Source of the DNA: Cryobacterium arcticum
Lineage (GTDB): Bacteria > Actinomycetota > Actinomycetes > Actinomycetales > Microbacteriaceae
Direction of reading: 5' to 3'
NCBI RefSeq assembly: GCF_001679725.1
Contig: NZ_CP016282.1
Span: 806,001 to 870,000 of the forward strand
DNA length: 64,000 bases
In this document: piece after piece, positions 34,718 to 43,830 of the stretch
Position numbering within the stretch: position 1 is the stretch's first letter
How the letters are laid out: each line of letters starts with the position of its first letter
Notes under the pieces: model-generated
Seen by the model: only the letters and a program-made list of their open reading frames with translations
What the model was told of the DNA's origin: nothing
The model's database searches: none
Translations under genes and position numbers: made by a program

Positions 34718-35261
34718 CCACCAGCGGCACACTGCACCGCATCGTGGCCGGGCCGAGCCGCAGCATCCCGTCGGTCACCGGCTCGCAGCGAAGCCCGCCA
34801 CGCCCGCGGAGCGCGCGGTGGGCGCCGGGGGCGAGCATCACATCCATCCAGGCGCAGGGGTTCGCGGGCCGGTGCGCCCGGAACTCGACGGGACCGTCGC
34901 CGCTGTCGAGCGAGAAGGTCGCCCCGCGCAGACCGTCGATCTCCACGCCGCGCAGCAGGATGTTGCGCCGGGTGGCGGTCGCATCCAGCGGGTACGGCAG
35001 CGCCAGCTCGGCGGCGACCCGGTCGAGCACCTCCGCGTTCATCACCGTGACCGACGCCTGCACGTGAGCCCTCCGGCCGAAGTGCCGGTCGCCCACGATG
35101 CCCAGGCCCGCGCGCACCTCGATGCGTTCGTGACTCTCCTCGCCCACCGCCGGCAACGGCCCGTCGGCGGGGCGCCCCTCGTACCGGTGCACGGGGGAGG
35201 CGTGCAGCAGCACGATCTCCACCTCGGCGCTGTACGGCAGGTCACTCAGCTGCTGAGTCAT
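34650..35261 (-). CDS. MOSC domain-containing protein
   Basis: 203 residues. The MOSC features are GLGIVGDRHFGRRAHVQASVTVMN, LDATATRRNILLRGVEIDGL and the conserved cysteine in ANPCAWMDVM. The family is predicted to carry sulfur or bind molybdopterin-type cofactors. The last ~22 residues are Pro/Gly/Ser-rich and lie in the 68-base overlap with the convergent epimerase gene. The upstream small protein gene (35277-35543) ends 15 bases before it and probably forms an operon with it. Confidence 0.85.
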   Translation of the reverse strand: MTQQLSDLPYSAEVEIVLLHASPVHRYEGRPADGPLPAVGEESHERIEVRAGLGIVGDRHFGRRAHVQASVTVMNAEVLDRVAAELALPYPLDATATRRNILLRGVEIDGLRGATFSLDSGDGPVEFRAHRPANPCAWMDVMLAPGAHRALRGRGGLRCEPVTDGMLRLGPATMRCSVPLVVTGAARPARPERPGSPPGSSGS

Positions 35262-35276
35262 GTGACGGGATGTGGG

Positions 35277-35543
35277 TCAGGGAGCCATCCCGGACTGCAC
35301 GGGCACGAACTCGACGTTGTGGGTGGGGTGCACGGTCTTGGCCGGCGACCGGGAGAACCCCTTGGCGTCGAGGCGGTTCTCGGCTCGGAAGGTGGCCAGG
35401 GCCGCGTCGTACAGCTCGTTGAGCCGCGCGCCGGTGTACTCGCCGGTCGTGCCGTCGGTGAAACGGATGACGATGGGCGTCTTGGCGGGGAAATGCCGGT
35501 TCATGCGGACGAAGCCGTCGGCATCCTGCTGCAGTGTGATCAT
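35277..35543 (-). CDS. Small conserved-looking hypothetical protein (88 aa)
   Basis: 88 residues, starting MITLQQDADGFVRM. It has an alternating beta-type character (PIVIRFTDGTTGEYTGARL) and ends with VEFVPVQSGMAP. No recognised family. The open frame continues 78 codons upstream, but that part is an Arg-rich shadow, so ATG 35543 is used. It lies directly before the MOSC gene with a 15-base gap. No ribosome site is obvious, so the start is moderately certain. Confidence 0.55.
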   Translation of the reverse strand: MITLQQDADGFVRMNRHFPAKTPIVIRFTDGTTGEYTGARLNELYDAALATFRAENRLDAKGFSRSPAKTVHPTHNVEFVPVQSGMAP

Positions 35544-35662
35544 CCCGCTAGTCTTCCGTATCCGCACCGGCCGTGACGCCGCCCCGCACCGGCCGTGCTG
35601 CCGGGCCCACACCGGGCCCTTCGTCCGCGCGCGGCGGGCGCGGGAGGTTCTACCATTGACAA

Positions 35663-36199
35663 ATGCAACAGGACCAGCACGCCGAGACCCCCGCCACCGT
35701 CGATCCGCCCCGCGAGGTGCTGGAGTGGACCGAATTCGCCGACGCGTCCAGGTCGCTTGCCAGCACGGTGCTGGCAAGCGGGTTCCAGCCCGACGTCGTC
35801 ATCGCCATCGCGCGCGGCGGCCTGCTGCTGGCCGGGGCGATCTCCTACGCCCTGGGCACCAAGAACTGCGGCTCCATCAACGTGGAGTTCTACACCGGCA
35901 TCGACGAGCGCCTGCCGGAGCCCGTGCTCTCCGGCCCGATGCTGGACGCCCCGGCGCTGGCCGGCAAGCGCGTCCTGTTGGTCGACGACGTCTCCGACTC
36001 GGGCCACACCCTGGCCCTGGTAGTGGGCATCCTCAAGGAATCGGCCGGCGAGGTGCGCTCCGCGACGCTGTACACCAAGCCGCGCACGGTGCACGTGCCC
36101 GACTTCACCTGGCGGGAGACCGACGGCTGGATCGTCTTCCCGTGGTCGGCCCTGCCACCCGTGACGGCCACCCCGCTGACGAGCGCGGTCGACGCATGA
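35663..36199 (+). CDS. Type I phosphoribosyltransferase (xanthine/hypoxanthine PRT-like)
   Basis: 178 residues. The PRPP-binding motif is VLLVDDVSDSGHTL (~residues 112-125). The N-terminal VIAIARGGLLLAG loop and the Trp-rich end (TWRETDGWIVFPWS) resemble Gpt/xanthine PRTs. It probably salvages a purine base. No ribosome site; TACCAT at 35651-35656 lies six bases before the ATG. Its stop overlaps the start of the S51-like gene (ATGA), so the two are coupled. Base specificity cannot be told. Confidence 0.85.
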   Translation: MQQDQHAETPATVDPPREVLEWTEFADASRSLASTVLASGFQPDVVIAIARGGLLLAGAISYALGTKNCGSINVEFYTGIDERLPEPVLSGPMLDAPALAGKRVLLVDDVSDSGHTLALVVGILKESAGEVRSATLYTKPRTVHVPDFTWRETDGWIVFPWSALPPVTATPLTSAVDA

Positions 36200-36927
36200 G
36201 CATCCACCTCGTCGGCGGCGGCTGGGCTGCCGAGAACGCCACCGAGAGCGACGCCGTGGTCTACGGTCCGTTCCTGGCCGAAGCCGCCCTGCGCGCCACC
36301 GCGGCCGGCCGTGACGAACCGCGCCTGGCCGTCATCGTGGTGCGGGACGCCGACGGCGCCGACCACGCCGCCAAGCTGGTCGCGGCCATCGGCGCCGCCG
36401 GGCCGGTCGACCCGCACCTCACGGTGCTCGGCCTCACCGACGAAGCCGCCCTGCTCGCCGTGGCGGATGTCGACGGCATCGTGATCGGCGGCGGCCTCAC
36501 CCCCGCCTACCTCACCGCCCTCACCCCCATCGCCGGGGAGATCCGCCGCCAGGTGGCCGCCGGCATCCCGTACCTCGGCTACTCCGCCGGCGCCATGATC
36601 GCGGCCGAACGCGCCGTGCTCGGCGGTTGGCAGATCGGCGGCGTGCCGGTGAGCCCCCAGGACGCCTCAGAGGGGCTCGACGAGATCACGATCGAGAACG
36701 GCATCGGCCTGCTCGACGTGACCGTGGACGTGCACGCCGCCCAGTGGGGCACGCTGTCCCGCATGGTCGCCGCCACCGAGGCCGGCCTCATCCGCGGCGG
36801 CCTGGCCGTCGACGAGGGCACCGTGCTGATCGTGGGCCAGGGCACCCTGGGCGTGGCCGGAACCGGCAGCGTCTGGACCGTGAGCGAATCCGAGGGCGGG
36901 GTGCTGGTGAGCACCTTCGGCTCCTGA
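36196..36927 (+). CDS. S51-like peptidase (type 1 glutamine-amidotransferase-like serine hydrolase)
   Basis: 243 residues. The fold order is that of dipeptidase E/cyanophycinase: [16 protein letters not shown], then [13 protein letters not shown], then the nucleophile elbow [14 protein letters not shown] with Ser ~135. A late histidine (VDVHAAQWG) may complete the triad. The target peptide is unknown. It starts inside the stop of the PRTase gene (ATGA). The uracil-DNA glycosylase gene follows five bases after its stop. Confidence 0.75.
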   Translation: MSIHLVGGGWAAENATESDAVVYGPFLAEAALRATAAGRDEPRLAVIVVRDADGADHAAKLVAAIGAAGPVDPHLTVLGLTDEAALLAVADVDGIVIGGGLTPAYLTALTPIAGEIRRQVAAGIPYLGYSAGAMIAAERAVLGGWQIGGVPVSPQDASEGLDEITIENGIGLLDVTVDVHAAQWGTLSRMVAATEAGLIRGGLAVDEGTVLIVGQGTLGVAGTGSVWTVSESEGGVLVSTFGS

Positions 36928-36932
36928 GCCGG

Positions 36933-37640
36933 ATGCCTGCACCGATCGACCCCGCGCTGATCGAGCCCGGCTGGGCGCGGGCCTTCGGGCTCGGCGACCA
37001 CACCGGCCCCGTCGACGTCAGCGCCCTGGCCCCTTTCGCGGACCCGCTCGCCTTCGCACGGCAGCGGGCCGCTGCCGGCGCCGAGGTGCTGCCGGCGCCG
37101 GAGAACATCCTGCGCGCCTTCCGGCAGCCGTTCGACGAGGTGCGGGTGCTCATCGTGGGCCAGGACCCGTACCCCACGCCCGGGCATCCGGTGGGCCTGG
37201 CCTTCTCAGCGGCCGGCGACGTGCGCCCGGTGCCGCGGAGCCTGGCGAACATCTTCACCGAGCTGCACGACGACGTCGGCCTGCCGAGACCGGACGGCGG
37301 CGACCTGACCCCCTGGACCCGGCACGGGGTGCTGCTGCTCAACCGGGTGCTCACGGTCGAGGCCGGCGCCGCCGGGTCGCACCGCCGGCACGGCTGGGAG
37401 GCCGTGACGGAGCAGGCGATCCGGGCTCTGGCCGGCCGCGGCACGCCGCTGGTCGCCATCCTCTGGGGCAGGGACGCCGAGAACCTCCTGCCGCTGCTCG
37501 GGCACACCCCGGCGATCGTCTCGGCGCATCCCAGCCCGCTCTCGGCCCGGCGCGGCTTCTTCGGCTCCCACCCGTTCAGCCGCGCCAACACCCTGCTGGC
37601 CGAGCAGGGCGCGGCAGCCGTGGACTGGTCGCTGCAGTAA
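36933..37640 (+). CDS. ung: Uracil-DNA glycosylase, family 1
   Basis: 235 residues. The water-activating motif [17 protein letters not shown] holds catalytic Asp78. [12 protein letters not shown] follows, and the DNA-intercalating loop [21 protein letters not shown] matches the Ung HPSPLS signature. It removes uracil from DNA in base-excision repair. ATG 36933 is used; the frame extends further upstream as a shadow of the S51-like gene. It shows the complete N- and C-terminal architecture of the family. Neighbouring genes are in the same orientation with a five-base gap. Confidence 0.95.
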   Translation: MPAPIDPALIEPGWARAFGLGDHTGPVDVSALAPFADPLAFARQRAAAGAEVLPAPENILRAFRQPFDEVRVLIVGQDPYPTPGHPVGLAFSAAGDVRPVPRSLANIFTELHDDVGLPRPDGGDLTPWTRHGVLLLNRVLTVEAGAAGSHRRHGWEAVTEQAIRALAGRGTPLVAILWGRDAENLLPLLGHTPAIVSAHPSPLSARRGFFGSHPFSRANTLLAEQGAAAVDWSLQ

Positions 37641-37670
37641 TCTGATTCCCATGTGGAGAGGACCCATCCG

Positions 37671-38249
37671 GTGCTAGAAGAGGAATACCAGCCGCGTCGA
37701 CGGCTGCCGCGTCACCTGACGCCGGCGCCGGCGCCCGAGGCACCGTTCGAGTACTCGCTGCGGGACGCTGTGGAGACCGACCTGCCCGACATCCGGGAGA
37801 TTTACAACTACTACGTGGCCAACAGCACCGTCACCTTCGACGAAGATGCGATGACCCTGGCCGAGTGGCGCGACAAGTTCGCCTACCTGACCAAGCTCGG
37901 TATGCCGTTCATCGTTGCCGAGTCGCCGGCCGGGCAGCTGCTCGGTTACGCGCTGGTGAGCCCCTGGAAGCAGAAGAAGGCCTACCGGTTCACGGTGGAG
38001 AACTCGATCTACCTGGGCGCGGCATCCACCGGCAAGGGCCTGGGCCGGGTGCTGTTGGCCGAACTCATCGAGCGCTCCAAGGCCGCCGGCCTTAAGGAGA
38101 TCATCGCCGTGATCGCCGACCAGGGTGCGGATGCGTCGATCAAGCTGCACCAGGACTTCGGCTTCGAGGAGATCGGCCGGATGGGCAAGGTCGGCTTCAA
38201 GTTCGAGCGCTGGCTGGGCACCGTGCTGCTGCAGAAGAGCCTCAAGTAG
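37671..38249 (+). CDS. GNAT N-acetyltransferase (phosphinothricin acetyltransferase-like)
   Basis: About 192 residues. After a ~28-residue Pro/Arg-rich leader comes the GNAT core: LPDIREIYNYYVANSTVTFDED, IVAESPAGQLLGYALVSPW, YLGAASTGKGLGRVLLAEL (acetyl-CoA pyrophosphate loop, unusual GxGxG form) and HQDFGFEEIGRM. It resembles PAT/YncA enzymes, which acetylate phosphinothricin, methionine sulfoximine or amino-acid-like amines. GTG 37671 is chosen because GGAGAGG precedes it; GTG 37653 is in frame but lies on that site. It follows ung after 30 bases. Confidence 0.85.
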   Translation: MLEEEYQPRRRLPRHLTPAPAPEAPFEYSLRDAVETDLPDIREIYNYYVANSTVTFDEDAMTLAEWRDKFAYLTKLGMPFIVAESPAGQLLGYALVSPWKQKKAYRFTVENSIYLGAASTGKGLGRVLLAELIERSKAAGLKEIIAVIADQGADASIKLHQDFGFEEIGRMGKVGFKFERWLGTVLLQKSLK

Positions 38250-38264
38250 GCCGCAGCGGGGCAC

Positions 38265-39089
38265 TCACCGGCGCGACAGCCGCCCGGTCACTGTCACCAC
38301 GGTGCGCCGGGGCGACACCGACGCCAGCCAGGCCAACAGCCGGTTCTGCCCGCCGCTGACCGCGTGCGGGGGAGTGCGGGGCGTATCGAGCGCGTCGAAG
38401 GCCGTGCGCATCACCTCGTCCACACTCGCCAGGCCGCGGGGGCCGGCCGTGGAGCGCTGCGCGACGGCGTAGAACTCGGTCTCGGTCGGGCCGGGGCACA
38501 GCGCGGTCACCTTGAGCCCGGTGCCGCGGGTCTCGTACCAGAGTGCCTCGGTGAGGCTGAGCACGTAGGCCTTGCTCGCGGCGTAGACAGCCAGCCGGGG
38601 CACCGGCTGGAACGCCGCCGTGCTCGCGACGTTCACCAGCGCCGCACCCTGCGGATGCGTGAGCGCCGCGCCGAGCAGGCCCGGCAGAAGGGCATGGGTG
38701 AGATCGGTGAGCGCCTGGACGTTGACCGCCACCTGGTCGTGCACCGGCGCCGCCGGCGCATCCACCATGCTGCCGAACAGGCCGAAGCCGGCGTTGTTCA
38801 CCAGGGTGCTCACCCGGATTCCTCGGTCGGCGAGGTCCCGCACGAGCTCGGCGACGGCGCCGGGGGCGGCCAGGTCGAGCGGGATCACCGTGGACACCGT
38901 GCCGTACTTCTCGGCCAGGTCGACGGCGAGGGCCTCGAGCCGGTCAAGCCGGCGCGCGGTGAGCACCAGGTCGGCGCCCCGGCGGGCGAGCTCGTGAGCG
39001 AAACCCACGCCCAGTCCGCTCGACGCCCCGGTGATCAGCGCGGTCGTGCCCATCGGGTTGTAGTAGGCGGCAGCATCGGTGCGGGTCAT
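38265..39089 (-). CDS. SDR family oxidoreductase
   Basis: 274 residues, classical SDR with ITGASSGLGVGFAHEL (cofactor loop ~20), NNAGFGLFG, NVASTAAF and YAASKAYVL (YxxxK). It resembles bacterial short-chain dehydrogenases of the 'DltE/short-chain' group that follow TGASSGLG; no substrate can be named. ATG 39089 is chosen: TAGCCT on the minus strand (39096-39101) lies six bases upstream, which fits a leaderless start better than the internal ATG 39053, which has no signal. It converges on the GNAT gene (15 bases apart). Confidence 0.88.
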   Translation of the reverse strand: MTRTDAAAYYNPMGTTALITGASSGLGVGFAHELARRGADLVLTARRLDRLEALAVDLAEKYGTVSTVIPLDLAAPGAVAELVRDLADRGIRVSTLVNNAGFGLFGSMVDAPAAPVHDQVAVNVQALTDLTHALLPGLLGAALTHPQGAALVNVASTAAFQPVPRLAVYAASKAYVLSLTEALWYETRGTGLKVTALCPGPTETEFYAVAQRSTAGPRGLASVDEVMRTAFDALDTPRTPPHAVSGGQNRLLAWLASVSPRRTVVTVTGRLSRR

Positions 39090-39191
39090 CCTTCGAGGCT
39101 ACCCGGGCCGGTGCGCCCAGAGCCAGTCCCGTATCCCCGCCCGCGAGCCCGTACCGGGGCGTCGTCAGGGGCCGGTCGCTAGGCTCGGGGG

Positions 39192-40622
39192 ATGGCTGAC
39201 CTCCACGAACTGACCGCCCTCGAGCAGTGGCGCTCCCTGCAGCAGGGCGAGATCAGCCCCACCGAGCTCACCCGGCACTACCTGGACCGCATCGAGCGGC
39301 TGAACCCCGGGCTCGGCGCCTTCGTCACCGTGACCGGCGAGGCCGCTCTGGCCCGCGCCAGGCAGGTGGAAACCGAGGTGCCCCGCACCCGGCCGCTGTG
39401 GGGGCTGCCCTTCGCCGACAAGGACCTGCAGCAACGCGCCGGGGTGCCCGTGGGGTTCGGCTCCCGGCTGATGGAGGGCACGGTGCCCGAGACCAGCGAC
39501 CTGCTCGTGCAGGCCCTCGACGAGGCCGGCGGCGTGAGCCTGGGCAAGACCGCCACCCCCGAATTCGGCCTCCCCTCGTACACCGAGCCCGTGGCCGGAG
39601 TCCCCGCCCGCAACCCCTGGAACCCCGCGCTGGGCGCCGGCGGCTCCAGTGGCGGCGCTGCCGTGGCCGTGGCCGCGCGGATGCTGCCGTTCGCCCCCGG
39701 CAGCGACGGCGGCGGGTCGGTGCGCATCCCCGCCGCCGCCTGCGGGCTCGTCGGGGTCAAGCCGTCCCGCGGCCGGATCCCCGCGGCGAGCGGCCTGGAC
39801 GTGCCCGGGGGCCTCCCCGTGGCCGGCCCGCTGGCGCGCACGGTGGCGGATGCCGCGCTGCTGCTGGATGCCATGATCGCGCCGGACGGCGGCCGGCCGG
39901 CGCATCCGTTCGCCGTGCGGGCACCCGGGGGAGACGAGCAGCTGCTCGGCGCCGCCGTGCGGGGCGAGGGCCGCTACCAGCTGGGCGTGATGACCACCTC
40001 GGCGTGGGACGACGCTTATGAGATCAGCCTGGCCCCGGAGGCCCTGGCCGCGCTCGCCGTGGCCGTCGACGGTTTCGCCGCCATGGGCCACGGCATCGAG
40101 CAGACCGCGCTGGAGCCGGACCCGAGCTACGCGCCGGCGTTCCGGGCGCTCTGGCAGCTCAGCGCCGCCCGGATCCCGGCGGAGACCGTCGAGCAGGAGG
40201 CCCTGCTCGAACCCCTCACCCGCTGGCTGATGCACCGCGGCCGGGCGTTGACCGGCCGTGACGTCGCCGAGGCGCTGACCACCCTGGCCACCTATGAGCG
40301 CTCACTGATCCGCCAGCTGTCCCGGTTCGACGCCGTACTCACCCCGGCGCTTGCGCTCACCCCGCGGCCGGTCGGATGGTACGACGCCGTCGACGGCGAA
40401 CGTAACTTCGCCCAGCAGGTGCAGTACACCCCGTTCACCTCGATGGTCAACGTCTCCGGCCTGCCGGCCATCACCCTGCCCGTGGCCCAGACCCCGGACG
40501 GCCTGCCGATGGGTGTGCAACTGATCGGCCGGCCGGGCGGCGAGGCGACCCTGCTGGCCCTCGGCGCGCAATTGGAGCGCCGGATTCGCTGGCAGGACCG
40601 GGTGCCGCCCGCGGCCCGCTAG
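39192..40622 (+). CDS. Amidase, amidase-signature family
   Basis: 476 residues. The Ser-cisSer-Lys triad is visible as Lys77 (GLPFADKDLQ), Ser152 (AGGSSGGAA) and Ser176 (GSDGGGSVRIP), with the family's 24-residue spacing between the serines. Family members hydrolyse amides from small amides to glutamyl-tRNA; the lack of gatA/gatB context suggests a catabolic amidase. No ribosome site; TAGGCT (39180-39185) lies six bases before the ATG. Its stop TAG lies inside CTAG (40619-40622), shared with the convergent MMPL gene. Confidence 0.9.
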   Translation: MADLHELTALEQWRSLQQGEISPTELTRHYLDRIERLNPGLGAFVTVTGEAALARARQVETEVPRTRPLWGLPFADKDLQQRAGVPVGFGSRLMEGTVPETSDLLVQALDEAGGVSLGKTATPEFGLPSYTEPVAGVPARNPWNPALGAGGSSGGAAVAVAARMLPFAPGSDGGGSVRIPAAACGLVGVKPSRGRIPAASGLDVPGGLPVAGPLARTVADAALLLDAMIAPDGGRPAHPFAVRAPGGDEQLLGAAVRGEGRYQLGVMTTSAWDDAYEISLAPEALAALAVAVDGFAAMGHGIEQTALEPDPSYAPAFRALWQLSAARIPAETVEQEALLEPLTRWLMHRGRALTGRDVAEALTTLATYERSLIRQLSRFDAVLTPALALTPRPVGWYDAVDGERNFAQQVQYTPFTSMVNVSGLPAITLPVAQTPDGLPMGVQLIGRPGGEATLLALGAQLERRIRWQDRVPPAAR

Positions 40623-42685
40623 ACCCGCGGCGCCTTCGCGGCCGGACGCGACGGCCACCAGAACCGGTCGCCGGTGAGGAAGACCAGTGCGGGCACCACC
40701 AGGGTGCGCACCACGAGGGTGTCCAGCAGCACACCGATGCAGACGATGACACCGATCTGGGTCAAGGCCACGACAGGGAGCACACCCAGCACGGCGAAGA
40801 CCGCCGCGATCAGGATGCCGGCGCTCGTGATGACGGCGCCCGTTGAGGACAGGGCGCGCACCATGCCCTCCCCGGTGCCGAAGCGGATGCTCTCCTCCCT
40901 GGCCCGGGTGGTGAGGAAGATGTTGTAGTCGACACCCAGGGCCACCAGGAACAGGAACGCGAACAGCACCACGTTGGTGTTGAAGGCCGGGAACCCCATC
41001 AAGTTCTGGAAGATCCAGTTGGAGGCGCCGAGGCTGGCGAAGAAGGTCGCCAGCACGCTCACGATCAGCAGGACTGGCGCCACCAGCGACCGCAACAGCA
41101 GGGCCAGGATGGCGAACACGATCGCCAGGATCATCGGGATGATCAGGGCCTGGTCGGCCTGGGCGCTCGTCTTGTTGTCGAACGCCGTGGCGTCGCTGCC
41201 GCCGACCAACGCCTGGGACACCTCGCCCGACGCATCGGCGTAGGTGCCGCGCAGGGTGTCGATGATGGCGAAGGTCTCCTCGCTGCCCGGCTCGCTGGCC
41301 AGGGACAGGTTGAGCCGGGTGAGCCCGTTCGCGCTCTCGCCGGGCAGCACGGACTCGATGCCGGACGTGTCGGTCGCGAGCGCGGTGGCCTCGGCGGCCG
41401 CCGCATCCGGAACCAGCACGATGGTCTGGCTGGTCAGGCCGGCGGAGAACGACTCCTCCACGATGGCCTGCGCCTGCACCGACTCGGGTTTGCCGAGCAG
41501 TTGGTCGGCCTGCGACAGCCCGACGGACGCACCGATCAGGCCCAGGCTGAGGGCCGCGATACCGGCGACGGATGCGGCGGTGACCACAATCGGACGACGC
41601 TGCACCCCGCGGCCGAGGCGGGTCCAGAAGCCGGTGCGCGCCTTCGCATCGGCGCCGGGCACGTAGCGGGGGATGAACGGCCAGAACAGGCCGCGGCCGC
41701 AGACCACGAGGGCGGCGGGCAGCACGACCAGGGCGAAGATGATGGCGATGACCACGCCGATGGCGCAGGCGAAGCCGAGCGCCCGGTTGCCCGACAACTC
41801 CGCGAACAGCAGGGTGAGCAGGCTGAGCGCGACCGTGCCGCCGCTGGCGGCGATGGCCGGCCCGGCGCCACGTACCGCGGCCAGCATGGCGGCGTTGCGG
41901 TTCTCTGTGCGCAGCAATTCCTCGCGATAACGGGCCACGAGCAGCAGGGCATAGTTCGTGCCCGCGCCGAAGACCAGCACGGATTGGATGCCGGCGACCG
42001 AGGGGTCGAGAGTGATGCCGAACGGTTCGGCGAGGGCGCCCACCACGACGGTGGAGAGGCCGTCGGCCACGCCGACGACGACGAGCGGGACGATCCAGAG
42101 CACCGGGCTACGGTAGGTGACGATCAGGAGCACGGCGACGACGATCACGGTGACGAGCAGCAGTCGCAGGTCGGCACCGGCGAAGGCGTTCGTGATATCG
42201 GATTGGAAGCCGACCGCGCCCGTGACATAGGCGTCCAGTCCGTCCGGCAGATCGGCCGACGCGGTGTCACGGATGTCGGTGGCCGTCTGGCCGATGTCGG
42301 CGTTGGCCTCGTCCGCATTCAGCGGAAGGATGCTGATGGCGGCCTTTCCGTCGTCGCTGAACCGCGGTGTGGTGGCCTGCGGGGCGACCGACTGCTCGGC
42401 CAGAGCCGCGCCCTGCGCGGTGATGGCCGCCATGTCGGATTCGGAGAGATCGCCGTCGTCTCTGGTCCAGACCACGATCGCCGAAGTCTGCTCGGCGGAC
42501 GGGAAGTCAGCGAGGAGGGCGTCAACTTGTGCTGCCTGGCTGGAGGTAGGGAGCCCGGAGGTGGGGAACTCCTCGGAATCGTTCGAGGGGAGCAGGCTGA
42601 AAAGCAATCCCACCGCGACGATGGTCCCTACGAGCACGACCCAGGCGGTGCGCCGGCCGGTGATGAACCGCTGAATCGCGAGCAC
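40619..42685 (-). CDS. MMPL family (RND-like) exporter, complete
   Basis: About 688 residues with the two-half MMPL architecture. One membrane segment is followed by an extracytoplasmic loop (~35-170) and five segments, then a second loop (~390-500) and five more. Each half carries the family signature; the second is LGVDYNIFLTTRAREESIRFGT. The end (WWPSRP) matches the fragment at 1-473, so they are paralogues. GTG 42685 with GGAGG is the start; further residues upstream overlap the operator. The MarR gene is divergent and the operator lies between, so the pump is probably MarR-repressed. Substrate unknown. Confidence 0.92.
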   Translation of the reverse strand: MLAIQRFITGRRTAWVVLVGTIVAVGLLFSLLPSNDSEEFPTSGLPTSSQAAQVDALLADFPSAEQTSAIVVWTRDDGDLSESDMAAITAQGAALAEQSVAPQATTPRFSDDGKAAISILPLNADEANADIGQTATDIRDTASADLPDGLDAYVTGAVGFQSDITNAFAGADLRLLLVTVIVVAVLLIVTYRSPVLWIVPLVVVGVADGLSTVVVGALAEPFGITLDPSVAGIQSVLVFGAGTNYALLLVARYREELLRTENRNAAMLAAVRGAGPAIAASGGTVALSLLTLLFAELSGNRALGFACAIGVVIAIIFALVVLPAALVVCGRGLFWPFIPRYVPGADAKARTGFWTRLGRGVQRRPIVVTAASVAGIAALSLGLIGASVGLSQADQLLGKPESVQAQAIVEESFSAGLTSQTIVLVPDAAAAEATALATDTSGIESVLPGESANGLTRLNLSLASEPGSEETFAIIDTLRGTYADASGEVSQALVGGSDATAFDNKTSAQADQALIIPMILAIVFAILALLLRSLVAPVLLIVSVLATFFASLGASNWIFQNLMGFPAFNTNVVLFAFLFLVALGVDYNIFLTTRAREESIRFGTGEGMVRALSSTGAVITSAGILIAAVFAVLGVLPVVALTQIGVIVCIGVLLDTLVVRTLVVPALVFLTGDRFWWPSRPAAKAPRV

Positions 42686-42703
42686 AATTCCTCCAATAAT
42701 GTT

Positions 42704-42726
42704 GATTGCTAGGTTTCCTAGTGATC
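42704..42726. promoter_or_regulatory. MarR operator between MMPL exporter and MarR gene
   Basis: Inverted repeat with perfect core CTAGG-TTT-CCTAG and 10-base arms (42704-42713 and 42717-42726) matching at eight of ten positions. It lies between the divergent starts, 21 bases upstream of the marR start codon and 19 bases upstream of the MMPL start codon. Confidence 0.75.
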
Positions 42727-42746
42727 TGCGTAATAGTATCTCCCCT

Positions 42747-43277
42747 ATGGAAGAGCGTCGCAACCTCGCTCCCGGTGCGGTCTCCGGGGCTTCCGTCCCG
42801 CCCGGACCTCCCGCCGGCGGACCGCCGGCTTCGGATGTGATCGGCTCCGCTCTGCACCAGATCCTGCAGCTGTCCCGCGCCTTCGAGCGTCAGGTCGGGC
42901 AGGCGCTCGAGGTGAACACCACCGACCTAACCGCGATGGAGCACCTCATTCAGGAGGGGGCGCTGACCCCGGGGGAACTGTCTCGCCGTCTGGACATTTC
43001 CACGGCGGCGACCACCCTGGTGATCGACCGGCTGGTCGCACTCGGTCACGCGCAGCGTCATCCGCATGCGTCCGACCGGCGCAAGGTCGTCGTGGTGCCC
43101 GCCCAGGAGTCGGTCACGCGCGCATTCCAGCAGCTGCACCCGGTGATCGGGGGAGTTGCGGCTCTCACCCAGGAGCTCTCCGACGATGAACGACACGTCG
43201 TCGAGGCCTTCTTGGAACGGGTCATCGGCGTGTACAGGTCGTCCCTCGACTCGCAATCCTCAAGTTTTCACTCCTGA
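42747..43277 (+). CDS. MarR family transcriptional regulator
   Basis: 176 residues: a Pro/Gly-rich N-terminal leader (~30) and a MarR winged HTH (ALHQILQLSRAFERQVGQALEVN; GALTPGELSRRLDISTAATTLVIDRLVALGHAQR; then the wing HPHASDRRKVVVV). It lacks redox cysteines, so ligand binding rather than thiol sensing is likely. ATG 42747 sits seven bases after TAGTAT (42734-42739), a leaderless arrangement. It is divergent from the MMPL exporter, with one operator between them, so it probably represses both. The ligand is unknown. Confidence 0.9.
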   Translation: MEERRNLAPGAVSGASVPPGPPAGGPPASDVIGSALHQILQLSRAFERQVGQALEVNTTDLTAMEHLIQEGALTPGELSRRLDISTAATTLVIDRLVALGHAQRHPHASDRRKVVVVPAQESVTRAFQQLHPVIGGVAALTQELSDDERHVVEAFLERVIGVYRSSLDSQSSSFHS

Positions 43278-43292
43278 GGCTTTCCCTGCAAT

Positions 43293-43311
43293 GTTTTGAT
43301 TCAATCAAAAC
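43293..43311. promoter_or_regulatory. Fur/PerR-type operator (perfect 9-1-9 palindrome)
   Basis: GTTTTGATTCAATCAAAAC is a perfect 19-bp palindrome (9-1-9). That is the geometry of Fur and PerR boxes. It lies immediately upstream of the Fur-like gene, six bases before its predicted -10 box (TAGCGT, 43318-43323). Confidence 0.8.
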
Positions 43312-43329
43312 AACTGATAGCGTGATCGA

Positions 43330-43830
43330 ATGGTAGACACCGAACGGACGCGAGCGGCCGAGCCGCCGGGTCCGCTCGCCGACAGCATCCGTGCCTCTGG
43401 TCTGAAGGTCACCGCTCCCCGGCTCGCGGTGCTGCGGGTTCTCGACCAGGCTCCGCACTCGACCGCGGAGCGGCTCTTCGCCACGGTCCGGGCCGAACTG
43501 CCGGGCACATCGCTGCAGGCCGTCTACGGCGTGCTCGCGGCCTTCACGGGGGCCGGGATCGCCCGAAAGATCGAGCCGGCCGGCTCGCCGGCGCTCTTCG
43601 AGCGTCAGGTCGGCGACAACCATCACCACATCGTCTGCACCCGCTGCGGTGCCGTGCACGATGTCGACTGCGCCGTGGGCGAGGCCCCCTGCCTCACGCC
43701 GTCCAACACCGCCGGGTTCACCGTGCACACCGCCGAGGTCACGTACTGGGGCCTGTGCCCGGACTGCCAGGCGGCCATATCTTCCACCTCTTCCTCACCT
43801 TCCCCGCTGTTGAACAAAGGAGCACAATGA
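43330..43830 (+). CDS. Fur/PerR family metalloregulator
   Basis: 166 residues. A winged HTH (~25-100; [25 protein letters not shown]) is followed by the Fur-family metal core: [18 protein letters not shown] (His-rich metal site and first CxxC) and a second CPDC near the end. Both structural zinc cysteine pairs are present. A PerR-like peroxide-sensing role is favoured, because the catalase gene overlaps its stop (ATGA, 43827-43830); Fur-like iron sensing is not excluded. It is likely autoregulated through the perfect 9-1-9 box upstream. A leaderless ATG follows TAGCGT. Confidence 0.9.
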   Translation: MVDTERTRAAEPPGPLADSIRASGLKVTAPRLAVLRVLDQAPHSTAERLFATVRAELPGTSLQAVYGVLAAFTGAGIARKIEPAGSPALFERQVGDNHHHIVCTRCGAVHDVDCAVGEAPCLTPSNTAGFTVHTAEVTYWGLCPDCQAAISSTSSSPSPLLNKGAQ

